A stretch of 49,506 nt of DNA from SIG440 sp045645485. Lineage in GTDB: Bacteria > Bacillota > Clostridia > Monoglobales > Monoglobaceae. Of this stretch, positions 31,653 through 40,489 are shown in pieces. A model generated the notes under the pieces. The model saw nothing but the letters and a program-made list of their open reading frames with translations. It had not been told where the DNA came from and searched no databases. The position numbers were made by a program, and so were the translations under genes. The stretch's first letter is position 1. Each line of letters starts with the position of its first letter. The stretch lies in NCBI GenBank assembly GCA_045645485.1, contig JAZRIX010000024.1:1-49506 (forward strand), in the 5' to 3' direction.

Positions 31653-31701
31653 TTGAAAATCCTCCTTATGATATATGAAATAATTAAAAAACTTATTCGT
31701 G

Positions 31702-31728
31702 TTAGCACTCTGTCTTGTTGAGTGCTAA
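31702..31728 (-). promoter_or_regulatory. CIRCE operator (HrcA binding site)
   Basis: A perfect inverted repeat TTAGCACTC-N9-GAGTGCTAA (31702-31710 and 31720-31728). It is the classical HrcA operator, placed just downstream of the groES promoter, so heat-shock derepression is expected. No hrcA gene is in the window. Confidence 0.97.
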
Positions 31729-31736
31729 CATAGCAT

Positions 31737-31765
31737 ATAATACAAAAATAACAGTTATAAATCAA
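31737..31765 (-). promoter_or_regulatory. groESL promoter
   Basis: On the minus strand TTGATT (31765-31760), a 17-bp spacer and TATTAT (31742-31737). The CIRCE element begins nine bases downstream, covering the transcription start. Confidence 0.75.
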
Positions 31766-31838
31766 ATTCGATTACAGGTAATTATTTCCGTTTACAGCTA
31801 ATTATATTCATTTATATAGCAAAATCTGCCACATACCT

Positions 31839-32312
31839 TTATTTTTGCATTACAGTAACCGCTGCGTAGGCTGAAATACCTTCTTTTCTGCCTTCAAAAC
31901 CAAGGTGTTCTGTGGTTGTTGCTTTTACGCTTACGCAGGAAATATCTATGCCAAGCACACGGGCAATATTTTGACGCATTGTTTCGATATGCGGTGCAAG
32001 CTTTGGTGCCTGTGCAGCTATCGTTGAATCTATGTTGTTTATATAAAAATTGTTATCTTCAAGAACTTTTTTTGTTTTTTCGAGAAGAATAAGGCTGTCT
32101 ATGTCCTTGAAACTTCCGTCTGTGTCTGGAAAGTGTTTGCCGATGTCACCAAGTGCAGCGGCACCAAGCAGTGCATCCATAATGGCGTGCAAAAGTACGT
32201 CTGCATCAGAATGCCCAAGCAATCCTTTTTCGTGAGGGATTTCAACACCGCCGAGGATGAGCTTTCTTCCTTCAACAAGAGCGTGGACGTCATAACCGAA
32301 ACCAACTCTCAT
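31839..32312 (-). CDS. ispF: 2-C-methyl-D-erythritol 2,4-cyclodiphosphate synthase
   Basis: Fifth step of the MEP isoprenoid pathway, releasing CMP; 157 aa. The metal-binding GFGYDVHAL (Asp8, His10), GLLGHSDADVLLHAIMDAL and GDIGKHFPDTD motifs are intact, as are the C-terminal VSVKATTTEHLGFEGR features. It follows ispD by 37 bp. The two are the usual adjacent or fused pair. Confidence 0.96.
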   Translation of the reverse strand: MRVGFGYDVHALVEGRKLILGGVEIPHEKGLLGHSDADVLLHAIMDALLGAAALGDIGKHFPDTDGSFKDIDSLILLEKTKKVLEDNNFYINNIDSTIAAQAPKLAPHIETMRQNIARVLGIDISCVSVKATTTEHLGFEGRKEGISAYAAVTVMQK

Positions 32313-32349
32313 AACGGTCTCCTTTCATTAAATATAAATATATTAGTTA

Positions 32350-33057
32350 TCATTTTAAAAAATTGTATATTGCTTCTGCAACGGGCAAATCTTCGGGGGT
32401 AGTTACCTTTATATTTGTATACTCACCGTCAACAATGTGGACAGAGAGCCCGGCAAATTCCGCAACCGAGCAGTCATCAGTGCCCACAAAACCTGATTCT
32501 GACGCAATGCAAAAGGCATTCTTTAAATCATCTGCGTGAAAAACCTGAGGTGTCTGAATAAGACGAAGTGTGTCACGTGAAAGTGTTTCCGAAACATTAT
32601 TTTCTCTTGTAACAGATTTAACTGTATCTTTTGGGACAACTCCCGGTGCGGCAGAGCCGAAATTTTCTGCGGCAATTACAAGTTCATTGATTTTTTCGGG
32701 AGAGACAAAGGGTCTTGCCCCGTCGTGAATGGCAACAAGCTTTCCTGATTCAACCAGACTCATACCGCAGTTCACCGAATCCTGTCGTGTTTCACCGCCC
32801 GGAACAATGTGTGAAACCTTTGAAATACCAAATTCACGAACCAAGTCTCCTGCCGTAATAATTGATTCGGGTTTTGTTACGATGATAACAGAATCAATAC
32901 ATTCTGCTTGCTGGAATTTTTGTAATGTGTGTGCGAGTACAGGCTTTCCGTCAAGGAGTATAAACTGTTTGTTTACGGATGAACCCATTCTTGTTCCTGA
33001 ACCTGCGGCAACAATAACCGCTGTTGCAACGGGAGTAGAGTGTTTTTTGGAAAACAT
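32350..33057 (-). CDS. ispD: 2-C-methyl-D-erythritol 4-phosphate cytidylyltransferase
   Basis: Third step of the MEP pathway, making CDP-methylerythritol; 235 aa. It has AVIVAAGSGTRMGSSVNKQF (CTP-binding glycine-rich loop), the HDGARPF metal motif and GTDDCSVAEF with the conserved Asp near the C-terminus. AGGAGG lies before the ATG. It is cotranscribed with carD upstream and ispF downstream. Confidence 0.95.
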   Translation of the reverse strand: MFSKKHSTPVATAVIVAAGSGTRMGSSVNKQFILLDGKPVLAHTLQKFQQAECIDSVIIVTKPESIITAGDLVREFGISKVSHIVPGGETRQDSVNCGMSLVESGKLVAIHDGARPFVSPEKINELVIAAENFGSAAPGVVPKDTVKSVTRENNVSETLSRDTLRLIQTPQVFHADDLKNAFCIASESGFVGTDDCSVAEFAGLSVHIVDGEYTNIKVTTPEDLPVAEAIYNFLK

Positions 33058-33075
33058 AGAAAACCTCCTGAAAAA

Positions 33076-33561
33076 TTACAGAGCAAGAAGTTCCTTGATT
33101 TCGTCAGTTGTTTTCTTTTTTGCAAGTACAAGCTCGGAAATAAGGATGTTTTTTGCATTTGAAAGCATTTTTCGCTCTGCATTTGAAAGTGACTTTTTGT
33201 TGTCACGAAGAAGAAGCGTTTTTGCAACTGTTGCAACATCAACAAGATCGCCGCTTTTCATTTTTTCAATATTTTCGCGGTATCTTTGGTTCCAGTTGTT
33301 GTTCGGGTCTTCTTCACAGCAATGGAAATGCTTTATGACTTCGTTGGCGGCATCCTCTGAAACAATTTTTCTGATGCCGATGGCTTCAAGGTTGTTAACG
33401 GGCAGCATTACCTTCATGTCGCTTATGGAAATCTGCATAATATAGTACTTGTGGAGCTCACCTAGAATTTTCTTTTCCTCGATGTCGACAATTATACCGG
33501 CTCCGTGCATGGGATAAACAATTTCGTCACCTATATGAAACACGTCAAGACTTCCCTTCAA
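33076..33561 (-). CDS. CarD/CdnL-family RNA polymerase-binding transcription regulator
   Basis: A 161-aa protein with an N-terminal CarD/TRCF RNA-polymerase-interacting domain (GDEIVYPMHGAGIIVDIEEKK, then YYIMQI) and a helical C-terminal domain (LSNAERKMLSNAKNILISEL) that in homologues contacts promoter DNA upstream of -10. It likely stabilises open complexes. It lies between radA and ispD, the typical Clostridia order. Confidence 0.9.
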   Translation of the reverse strand: MKGSLDVFHIGDEIVYPMHGAGIIVDIEEKKILGELHKYYIMQISISDMKVMLPVNNLEAIGIRKIVSEDAANEVIKHFHCCEEDPNNNWNQRYRENIEKMKSGDLVDVATVAKTLLLRDNKKSLSNAERKMLSNAKNILISELVLAKKKTTDEIKELLAL

Positions 33562-33597
33562 AACTTTATATTTATGTATATTTTTTTTCTTATGTAA

Positions 33598-34968
33598 TTA
33601 TTTGCAAAATTTTGAAATTATTTCGGTTATATTGGAACATGGAATAATTTCAATGTTTTTATAGCTTTTCAGCTTTTTTAAATCCACCGACGGGATTATA
33701 CAGCGTTTGAAGCCAAGCTTCTCACATTCGGCTATTCGTGCTTCCAGAAAGCTGCAGGCACGTAATTCACCCGTAAGACCAACTTCACCGATAATTACAG
33801 TTGTACTGTCTATTGGAGCTGAACTGTAGCTTGACGCAACAGCAAGAATAATTCCAAGGTCTGCAGCGGGTTCTGTAATCCGAAGTCCGCCGACGATATT
33901 TACGTATGCATCAAAAACGGACATTTTTATTGCACAGCATTTTTCCAGAACAGCCATAAGCATTATGGTGCGACTTATGTCCGGACCGCTGGTCATACGT
34001 CGTGGATTCCCGAAGGCGGTGGGGGAAACAAGAGCCTGAACCTCCGCAAGAACGGGGCGGGTACCTTCCATTGTGCAAATAATACAAGACCCCGCAACAT
34101 TTTCGGGTCTTCCTGAAAGCATTGCCATTGAGGGATTGGGTACTTCTTCAAGCCCAAAGTTTTTCATTTCAAAAACTCCGATTTCGTTGGTTGAACCAAA
34201 ACGGTTTTTCACGGCACGCAGAATACGGAATGACTGGTGGCGTTCGCCTTCAAAATACAGGACACAGTCCACCATATGCTCAAGGATTTTCGGTCCTGCA
34301 AGAGCACCTTCTTTTGTCACATGACCCACCACAAATACGGAAATTGAATTTTCCTTTGCAATTTTCATAAGTACAGAGGTTACATCCTTGATTTGTGCAG
34401 TATTTCCGGGAGTGGACTGTATTTGCGGATTGAACATTGTCTGTACCGAATCCACAATAAGTACATCAGGCTTTTCACGAAAAACACATTCTGTAACATA
34501 ATCCATATTTGTCTCGGAGTATATTTTCAGATTTTCGGTGGTTATGCCAAGTCTGTCTGCACGGAGCTTTATTTGTCTCTGGGATTCCTCGCCGGAAACA
34601 TAAAGAATATTCTGACTTTGTCCAAGGTGTTGGCAAATCTGAAGCAGAAGTGTTGACTTTCCTATTCCGGGGTCACCGCCCACAAGAACCAGAGAGCCCT
34701 TTACCAGTCCGCCTCCCAGAACTCTGTCAAGCTCTGTCATACCCGTAAGAGTACGAGCCTCCTGAACTGTATCAATTTCTGAAATTTTTTTCGGTGATGA
34801 ATTACCTGAGGACGGTGCTGACATAACCGAAATCTTTGAATTCGTTGTACTTTGGACAACGGTTTCTTCTTCGATGGTGTTCCAGGAATTACACGTTGCG
34901 CACTTTCCCATCCACTTGGGAAAGGATGCACCGCATTCGGAACAAACATAAACCGTTTTTGTTTTCAT
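33598..34968 (-). CDS. radA: DNA repair protein RadA (Sms)
   Basis: RecA-like helicase acting in recombination intermediate processing; 456 aa. It has an N-terminal zinc finger (Cys9, Cys12, Cys23, Cys26), an ATPase core with Walker A GGDPGIGKST, the RadA-specific KNRFG motif (AVKNRFGSTNEIG) and a C-terminal Lon-protease-like domain (GGLRITEPAADLGIILAVAS). It is full length. The start ATG at 34968 is 13 bp after the folD stop. Confidence 0.96.
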   Translation of the reverse strand: MKTKTVYVCSECGASFPKWMGKCATCNSWNTIEEETVVQSTTNSKISVMSAPSSGNSSPKKISEIDTVQEARTLTGMTELDRVLGGGLVKGSLVLVGGDPGIGKSTLLLQICQHLGQSQNILYVSGEESQRQIKLRADRLGITTENLKIYSETNMDYVTECVFREKPDVLIVDSVQTMFNPQIQSTPGNTAQIKDVTSVLMKIAKENSISVFVVGHVTKEGALAGPKILEHMVDCVLYFEGERHQSFRILRAVKNRFGSTNEIGVFEMKNFGLEEVPNPSMAMLSGRPENVAGSCIICTMEGTRPVLAEVQALVSPTAFGNPRRMTSGPDISRTIMLMAVLEKCCAIKMSVFDAYVNIVGGLRITEPAADLGIILAVASSYSSAPIDSTTVIIGEVGLTGELRACSFLEARIAECEKLGFKRCIIPSVDLKKLKSYKNIEIIPCSNITEIISKFCK

Positions 34969-34981
34969 AATAATTGAATCC

Positions 34982-35833
34982 TTATTTTTTTACTGAGTTT
35001 TTTGCTGCTGTCAGAGTGTTCTGCATAAGCATTGCGATTGTCATTGGACCAACACCACCGGGAACGGGGGTGATTGCACCTGCAACCTTTTCAACCTCGT
35101 CAAAGGCAACGTCACCAACAAGTTTTCCGTCCTCCAGACGGTTCATACCAACATCAATTACAACTGCACCGGGTTTTACCATATCTGCAGTAACAAAGTT
35201 GGCTCTGCCAACTGCCGCAACAAGAATGTCAGCTTGCTTTGTAACTTCTTTTAAGTCCTTTGTGCGAGAATGGCAGGTGGTAACTGTTCCGTTTTTGTGG
35301 AGGAGCAGCATACTCATAGGCTTGCCCACAATGTTGCTTCTGCCGATTACAACACAGTTTTTGCCTTCGATTTCAACGTTGCTTTCTGCAATAAGTTCCA
35401 TAATTCCTGCGGGTGTACATGGAACAAAGTCATAGTCACCAATCATAATTTTTCCCACATTCACGGGGTGGAAGGCGTCAACGTCCTTTTCGGGGCGAAT
35501 TGTGTTGATAACAGCTTTCTCGTCAAGATGTTTGGGGAGAGGAAGCTGAACCAGAATTCCGTGAATACTGTCATCGTTGTTGAGTTTTTCAACAAGGGAA
35601 ACCAATTCCTCCTGAGTTGTTTCTTCCGGAAGTGCAAATTTCTCCGAGTGCATACCAAGCTCTGTGCACATTGCTTCTTTTCTGCCAACGTATACCTTTG
35701 ATGCAGGGTCTTCACCTACTATGATTACGGCGAGACCGGGAAGTGTTCCCTCTTTCTTCAGGTTTTCGATTTCTATTTTGAGATTTTCCTTTATTCTTGC
35801 TGATACTGTCTTTCCGCTTAATATTGTTGCCAT
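34982..35833 (-). CDS. folD: Bifunctional methylenetetrahydrofolate dehydrogenase/cyclohydrolase FolD
   Basis: NADP-dependent oxidation of methylene-THF and hydrolysis to 10-formyl-THF; 283 aa. Motifs are SKVYVGRKEAMCTELGM (catalytic Lys region), VQLPLPKHLD, PCTPAGIMELI and GRSNIVGKPMSMLLL (Rossmann fold). The ATG at 35833 is preceded by AAGGAGAAAGG and matches the family start. Its first 122 bases also encode the end of ygiQ in another frame, an unusually long overlap. Confidence 0.95.
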   Translation of the reverse strand: MATILSGKTVSARIKENLKIEIENLKKEGTLPGLAVIIVGEDPASKVYVGRKEAMCTELGMHSEKFALPEETTQEELVSLVEKLNNDDSIHGILVQLPLPKHLDEKAVINTIRPEKDVDAFHPVNVGKIMIGDYDFVPCTPAGIMELIAESNVEIEGKNCVVIGRSNIVGKPMSMLLLHKNGTVTTCHSRTKDLKEVTKQADILVAAVGRANFVTADMVKPGAVVIDVGMNRLEDGKLVGDVAFDEVEKVAGAITPVPGGVGPMTIAMLMQNTLTAAKNSVKK

Positions 35834-37640
35834 TTTTCCTTTCTCCTTTTGTTGGTTTTATGAGACATTCGGGACCAAATCCTATGAGGTCAAGTCGCTT
35901 TGCTTTTGTTAATGCTTTTAAAATCAAATCATAATTCTTCGGGTCACGGAATTGAAGGAGTGCACGTTGCATCTGTTTTTCGCTGTAGTCCTTTGCAACG
36001 GATACCTGATTCATTGTCCGTGGGTCAATGCCCGTATAATACATACAGGTTGAAATGCTTCCCGGTGTGGGGTAGAAGTCCTGAACCTGTTCAGGATTCA
36101 GCTTGTGCCGGTTCAGATATTCCGCAAGGCGTATTGCGTCCTTCAGTGTGCTTCCCGGGTGTGATGACATAAGATACGGAACGGCATACTGTTCTTTGCC
36201 GAGCCTTTTGTTTATATTTTCAAACTTTTTAAGGAACTTTTCATATACATCGTGAGAGGGCTTTCCCATATATTTTAGAACATTGTCCGAAATATGTTCG
36301 GGGGCAACTCTCAGCTGTCCGCTGATATGATGCCTGCACAGCTCTGTGAAGAAGCTTTCATCCCTGTCGCAAAGAAGATAGTCAAAGCGTATTCCTGAAC
36401 GGACGAAAACTTTTTTTACCCTTGGAATCTTTCGTAGCTTTTGCAAAAGCTCAAGATAGTCTCTGTGTGAAACATCAAGGTTTTTACAGGGTGTGGGATA
36501 GAGACATTGCCTGTTTTTGCATACCCCTGATTTCAACTGCTTTTTGCAGGAAGGGGCACGGAAGTTTGCTGTCGGACCGCCAACGTCGTGAATATAACCT
36601 TTGAAGTTGGGTTTATTTGTAAGTTTTTCCGCTTCGCGGATAATTGATTCCTGACTTCTTGCTGTAACAGTTCTGCCCTGATGAAATGCAAGGGCACAAA
36701 AGTTGCAGCTGCCGAAGCATCCACGGCAGGAGGTTATGCTGAATTCAATTTCGTCAATTGCAGGAACACCGCCAAGTGCTTTGTATGAGGGGTGATATGT
36801 TCCCTCGTAAGGCAGTTCATAAACCTTGTCAAGCTCTTCGGTTGTGAGAGGCGGTGACGGAGGAAGCTGAACAATGCATTTTCTGTCATTGTCTTTTTGC
36901 ACTATGGCTTTTCCCCGTACTGCGTCCTGTTCTTCGTATTGTATACGTGTTGCTTCTGCGTATAGTTTTTTGCTTCCTTTAACTTCGTCATAAGACGGGA
37001 TAATCAGATAATCTTCGGGAAATTCCGCATCCGCATTTTCAATATAGACAGTTCCCGGGACGTGTTTTATTTCGCCGACGGGAACACCGCAGTTCAGAAG
37101 CTCTGCAATTTCAACAATCTGATGCTCGCCCATCCCGTAAATAAGAAGGTCAGCACCGCTGTCAATGAGAATACTTCTGCGAACCTTGTCAGACCAGTAA
37201 TCGTAGTGTGCAAAACGCCTGAGACTTGCTTCGATTCCGCCGATGATTATGGGAATTTTCTTTCCAAATGCTTCACGAAGACGGTTGCAGTATACCGTTG
37301 TGGCACGGTCGGGACGTTTTCCAGCCTGACCGCCCGGGGAATATAAGTCCTGAGAGCGGACTTTTTTTGATACGGTATAATGATTGACCATAGGGTCGAT
37401 GTTTCCTGATGATACCAAAAAGCCCAGTTTGGGTTCGCCCAATGCCTTGAAGGGTTCGCAACTGTGCCAGTCAGGTTGAGAAATTATCCCTACGGTGAAG
37501 CCTGCATTTTCAAGGACTCTTGAAATTATTGCATGACCGAAGCTTGAGTGGTCAACATATGCATCACCGATAATATAAATGAAATCAAGTTGGTCGATTC
37601 CACGCTTTTTCATGTCGTCTTTCGATATAGGAAGAAACAT
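35712..37640 (-). CDS. YgiQ family radical SAM protein
   Basis: A 642-aa radical-SAM enzyme of the YgiQ/UPF0313 family, whose reaction is not established. An N-terminal B12-binding-like region (DFIYIIGDAYVDHSSFGHAI) is followed by the 4Fe-4S motif CFGSCNFC near residue 305. The C-terminal DUF3362-like part ends in the conserved LDLIGFGPECLI. After that there is an unusual Lys/Arg/Asn-rich tail of about 45 residues, mostly read from the alternative frame of folD. ATG 37640 follows AAAGGA; upstream in-frame codons give no conserved sequence. Confidence 0.92.
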   Translation of the reverse strand: MFLPISKDDMKKRGIDQLDFIYIIGDAYVDHSSFGHAIISRVLENAGFTVGIISQPDWHSCEPFKALGEPKLGFLVSSGNIDPMVNHYTVSKKVRSQDLYSPGGQAGKRPDRATTVYCNRLREAFGKKIPIIIGGIEASLRRFAHYDYWSDKVRRSILIDSGADLLIYGMGEHQIVEIAELLNCGVPVGEIKHVPGTVYIENADAEFPEDYLIIPSYDEVKGSKKLYAEATRIQYEEQDAVRGKAIVQKDNDRKCIVQLPPSPPLTTEELDKVYELPYEGTYHPSYKALGGVPAIDEIEFSITSCRGCFGSCNFCALAFHQGRTVTARSQESIIREAEKLTNKPNFKGYIHDVGGPTANFRAPSCKKQLKSGVCKNRQCLYPTPCKNLDVSHRDYLELLQKLRKIPRVKKVFVRSGIRFDYLLCDRDESFFTELCRHHISGQLRVAPEHISDNVLKYMGKPSHDVYEKFLKKFENINKRLGKEQYAVPYLMSSHPGSTLKDAIRLAEYLNRHKLNPEQVQDFYPTPGSISTCMYYTGIDPRTMNQVSVAKDYSEKQMQRALLQFRDPKNYDLILKALTKAKRLDLIGFGPECLIKPTKGERKNGNNIKRKDSISKNKGKSQNRNRKPEERGNTSRSRRNHSR

Positions 37641-37678
37641 AAAAAATCCTTTCTGAAACATAGATTCATACAGAAAAT

Positions 37679-37707
37679 ATTTTAACATAAAACTAATGAA
37701 ATTTCAA
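37679..37707 (-). promoter_or_regulatory. Promoter for the ygiQ-folD-radA run
   Basis: On the minus strand TTGAAA (37707-37702), a 17-bp spacer and TAAAAT (37684-37679), 39 bases before the ygiQ start. Confidence 0.6.
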
Positions 37708-37879
37708 TAGATTTTTTGCATAAATTTTCATATTATTGTAGAAGAAAAGAAAGAATATTCTTCGGGTTACTATGATTAAAATTATTTATAATATGGAATA
37801 AGAAAAACAAGTTTCTTTGCTCAATCTTAACAAAAAAGTATTTCCCGGAAAATAAAACCATAGGTTCAATAAATACTAC
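37708..37879. other. Intergenic stretch between divergent ygiQ and the ACT-domain gene
   Basis: The gap between the divergent starts (37641-37956, 316 bp) holds a minus-strand promoter at its left and a plus-strand promoter at its right. The AT-rich middle described here contains no gene, convincing terminator or recognisable riboswitch that I can see. Confidence 0.5.
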
Positions 37880-37908
37880 TTGACGGAAACTGTCAATAGT
37901 TGTATAAT
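37880..37908 (+). promoter_or_regulatory. Promoter with internal inverted repeat for the ACT-DUF711 operon
   Basis: TTGACG (37880-37885), a 17-bp spacer and TATAAT (37903-37908). TTGAC at 37880 and GTCAA at 37892-37896 form an inverted repeat with a seven-base loop inside the promoter, a possible operator. Confidence 0.75.
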
Positions 37909-37956
37909 GATAGCATATTGTTAATTCAAAAACAAACTTCAAAGGAGTGGCTACAA

Positions 37957-38226
37957 ATGAAAGCAGTTGTATCGGTTATGGGTATTGACCGTACAGGTAT
38001 TATCGCAAAGGTAAGTAATTGTCTTTATAATCACGGAGTGAATATTCTGGACATCAACCAGACTATTATGCAGAATATTTTTACAATGGTTATGCTTGTT
38101 GAATTCAGGGATGAATCAACAGAATATAACACCGTTATGACCGAGCTTGACGCAATTGGCAAGGAAATCGGTGTTGATATCAGAATGCAGCACGAAGATA
38201 TCTTCAATTCAATGCACAGAATCTAA
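37957..38226 (+). CDS. ACT-domain protein (UPF0237)
   Basis: An 89-aa single ACT domain, beginning KAVVSVMGIDRTGIIAKVSN with the ligand-binding GxD-type loop and a second half ending MQHEDIFNSMHRI. Such stand-alone ACT proteins resemble GcvR-type regulators and may bind an amino acid. AAAGGAG precedes ATG 37957. It is 12 bp upstream of the DUF711 gene; this pair is conserved widely in Firmicutes, suggesting they work together. Confidence 0.9.
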   Translation: MKAVVSVMGIDRTGIIAKVSNCLYNHGVNILDINQTIMQNIFTMVMLVEFRDESTEYNTVMTELDAIGKEIGVDIRMQHEDIFNSMHRI

Positions 38227-38238
38227 GAGGTAGGCATC

Positions 38239-39597
38239 ATGATTAATACAAGAGAGATAATGGAAACAATCAAGATGATTGATGATGAGCATCTTGATAT
38301 AAGAACAATAACAATGGGAATTTCACTCCTTGACTGCATTGACAGCAGTGCAGAAAAGGCTTGTGAAAAGATATATGAAAAAATAACACGTCTTGCAAAG
38401 GATTTGGTAAAGACGGGTGAGGATATCAGCCGTCAGTACGGTATTCCTATTATAAACAAGAGAATTTCGGTTACACCAATCTCCATTATTGCAGGAGCAA
38501 GCGATGCGGAAAGCTATGTTATGTTTGCCGAGACTCTTGACCGTGCCGCAAAGGCAACAGGCGTGAACTTCATCGGCGGTTTTTCTGCACTTGTGCAGAA
38601 GGGTTTTACCAAGGGTGATAGAATTCTTATTGATTCAATCCCCGAAGCTCTTGCAAAGACAGAGAGGGTATGTTCATCTGTTGCTGTAGGTTCAACAAAA
38701 GCAGGCATCAATATGGATGCTGTAAAGCTTATGGGACAGATTATAAAAAAGACTGCAGAGATTACAGCAGACAATGATTCCTTTGGTTGTGCAAAGCTGG
38801 TTGTATTTTCAAATGCTGTTGAGGATAATCCCTTTATGGCAGGCGCATTCCATGGCGTTGGCGAAGGTGACTGTGTAATCAATGTGGGTGTCAGCGGTCC
38901 AGGTGTTGTAAAGGCGGCTCTTTCAAAGGTCAAAGGAGCGGACTTCGGAACAGTTGCCGAGACAATCAAGAAAACAGCTTTCAAGATTACACGTATGGGT
39001 CAGCTTGTTGCTCAGGAAGCATCGCGAAGATTGAATGTTCCCTTCGGTATCGTTGACCTTTCATTGGCACCGACACCTGAGGTTGGAGACAGTGTTGCTT
39101 ATATCCTTGAAGAAATGGGCCTTGAAAAATGCGGAACCCACGGAACAACAGCGGCTCTTGCCCTTCTTAACGATGCGGTGAAAAAGGGCGGTGTTATGGC
39201 ATCAAGTTATGTTGGAGGACTTAGCGGTGCGTTTATTCCTGTCAGCGAAGATGCGGGTATGATTGCGGCGGCGGAATGCGGAACACTTACCCTTGACAAG
39301 CTTGAAGCAATGACTTGTGTTTGCTCTGTCGGACTGGATATGATTGCGGTTCCGGGGGATACAACGGCTGAAACAATTTCTGCAATAATTGCCGACGAAT
39401 CTGCAATCGGTATGATAAACCAAAAAACAACAGCTGTCAGAATTATTCCAGTTGTGGGCAAAACCGTTGGTGAAAGCGTTGAATTCGGAGGTCTTCTGGG
39501 CTATGCACCGATTATGCCTGTACACAGTGAATCCAGTGCCGAATTTATCAACCGCGGCGGAAGAATTCCTGCTCCCATTCATAGTTTGAAGAACTAA
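38239..39597 (+). CDS. DUF711/UPF0210 (PFL-fold) family protein
   Basis: A 452-aa cytoplasmic protein of the UPF0210/DUF711 family, structurally related to pyruvate-formate-lyase-like barrels but lacking the glycyl radical motif. Conserved stretches include IRTITMGISLLDC, NKRISVTPISIIAG, GFSALVQKGFTKGD and GIVDLSLAPTPEVGDSVA. The enzymatic role is unknown. Coupling to the ACT protein suggests an amino-acid-responsive activity, which is inference. AAGAGG lies upstream of the ATG. Confidence 0.88.
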   Translation: MINTREIMETIKMIDDEHLDIRTITMGISLLDCIDSSAEKACEKIYEKITRLAKDLVKTGEDISRQYGIPIINKRISVTPISIIAGASDAESYVMFAETLDRAAKATGVNFIGGFSALVQKGFTKGDRILIDSIPEALAKTERVCSSVAVGSTKAGINMDAVKLMGQIIKKTAEITADNDSFGCAKLVVFSNAVEDNPFMAGAFHGVGEGDCVINVGVSGPGVVKAALSKVKGADFGTVAETIKKTAFKITRMGQLVAQEASRRLNVPFGIVDLSLAPTPEVGDSVAYILEEMGLEKCGTHGTTAALALLNDAVKKGGVMASSYVGGLSGAFIPVSEDAGMIAAAECGTLTLDKLEAMTCVCSVGLDMIAVPGDTTAETISAIIADESAIGMINQKTTAVRIIPVVGKTVGESVEFGGLLGYAPIMPVHSESSAEFINRGGRIPAPIHSLKN

Positions 39598-39612
39598 TTT
39601 GAAAATATAATT

Positions 39613-39641
39613 AAAGCTCTTGTATTTTTTGCAGGAGCTTT
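39613..39641 (+). terminator. Terminator after the DUF711 gene
   Basis: AAAGCTCTTG pairs with CAGGAGCTTT (one G-T pair) around a nine-base loop, followed by TATTG. The T-run is weak. Confidence 0.55.
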
Positions 39642-39647
39642 ATTGTA

Positions 39648-39680
39648 TAATAGGAAAACAAATTGCGTATTTTCTATTAT
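39648..39680. repeat. Second copy of a short ATAGGAAA/TTGCGTATTTT repeat
   Basis: ATAATAGGAAAACAAATTGC is followed by GTATTTTCTATTAT. It resembles the reverse complement of the sequence at 5303-5330 and has partial inverted symmetry (AATAGGAAAA pairing with TTTTCTATT). Confidence 0.4.
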
Positions 39681-39717
39681 GCAATAAAAAATGATTGATT
39701 AAAAAGGACGTGAAATT

Positions 39718-39933
39718 ATGGACAAGCTTATAAAGAGAATTAACGAGCTTTATGCAAAGTCAAAGGCTGAAGGTCTGACAGAAGAAGAAAAAGCTGAACA
39801 GGCGGAGCTTCGGCAGAAGTATATACAGTCATTCCGTCAGGGTGTAAAAAATACAATGGACAATGTGCGTATTGTAGACAAGGACGGGAATCAGACTAAA
39901 TTAGAAAGAAAAACAAAAAAAATTAAGAATTAA
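39718..39933 (+). CDS. DUF896 family protein
   Basis: A 71-aa DUF896 (YnzC-like) protein: a two-helix hairpin with the conserved INELYAKSKAEGLTEEEKAE and QAELRQKYIQSFRQGVKN motifs and a basic C-terminal tail. B. subtilis YnzC is linked to the SOS region, but the function is unknown. AAAAGGACG precedes the ATG. It stands alone between the DUF711 terminator and the sigma factor gene. Confidence 0.88.
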   Translation: MDKLIKRINELYAKSKAEGLTEEEKAEQAELRQKYIQSFRQGVKNTMDNVRIVDKDGNQTKLERKTKKIKN

Positions 39934-39985
39934 TGCAACCTTTCGGTGGCTTTCTTGGTATTATATATGAGAGGAGGTTCAGGGA

Positions 39986-40489
39986 TTGTTCGGACACATT
40001 CACAAGAGAGAAATACACAGCAATATCGAAAAACGCGAAGTTGTTGAAAAATACTTTGATATGATATATAAGCTTGCTTTGTCACAGACAAAGGACAGAG
40101 ATTCTGCAGACGATGTTGTTCAGGAGGTTTTTTTGCGTTTTCTGAAATCTGACAAGGAATTCGAAAGTGATGAACATATCAAGGCATGGCTTATTCGTGT
40201 GACGATAAACTGCAGTCATAATGTGTTTTCAAATTCCTGGGCACAAAAAACCACACCTTTGACGGAGGATATTGTTTTTGATACCGAAGAAAAGGGTGAT
40301 GTTTATTATGCGGTGCTGGAGCTTCCTCAGAAATACAGAGCGGTAATACATCTTTTTTATTATGAAGATATGTCAATTGAGGAAATTTCAAAGGCGTTAA
40401 AATCAAATGCATCTACAATCAAATCCCAATTGAGCCGAGGTCGGAAAATGCTGAGAGAAAAACTGGAAGGAGGATACGGTCTTGTTTAA
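39986..40489 (+). CDS. ECF-type RNA polymerase sigma factor
   Basis: A 167-aa group 4 sigma-70 factor. Region 2 includes YKLALSQTKDRDSADDVVQE with the conserved VFLRFLK. Region 4 includes LPQKYRAVIHLFYYEDMSIE and the DNA-recognition helix of NASTIKSQLSRGRKML. The start is TTG at 39986, eight bases after GGAGG; the family normally begins close to this point. It overlaps the putative anti-sigma gene by 8 bp. The pair probably senses an envelope signal, which is inferred from architecture. Confidence 0.9.
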   Translation: MFGHIHKREIHSNIEKREVVEKYFDMIYKLALSQTKDRDSADDVVQEVFLRFLKSDKEFESDEHIKAWLIRVTINCSHNVFSNSWAQKTTPLTEDIVFDTEEKGDVYYAVLELPQKYRAVIHLFYYEDMSIEEISKALKSNASTIKSQLSRGRKMLREKLEGGYGLV

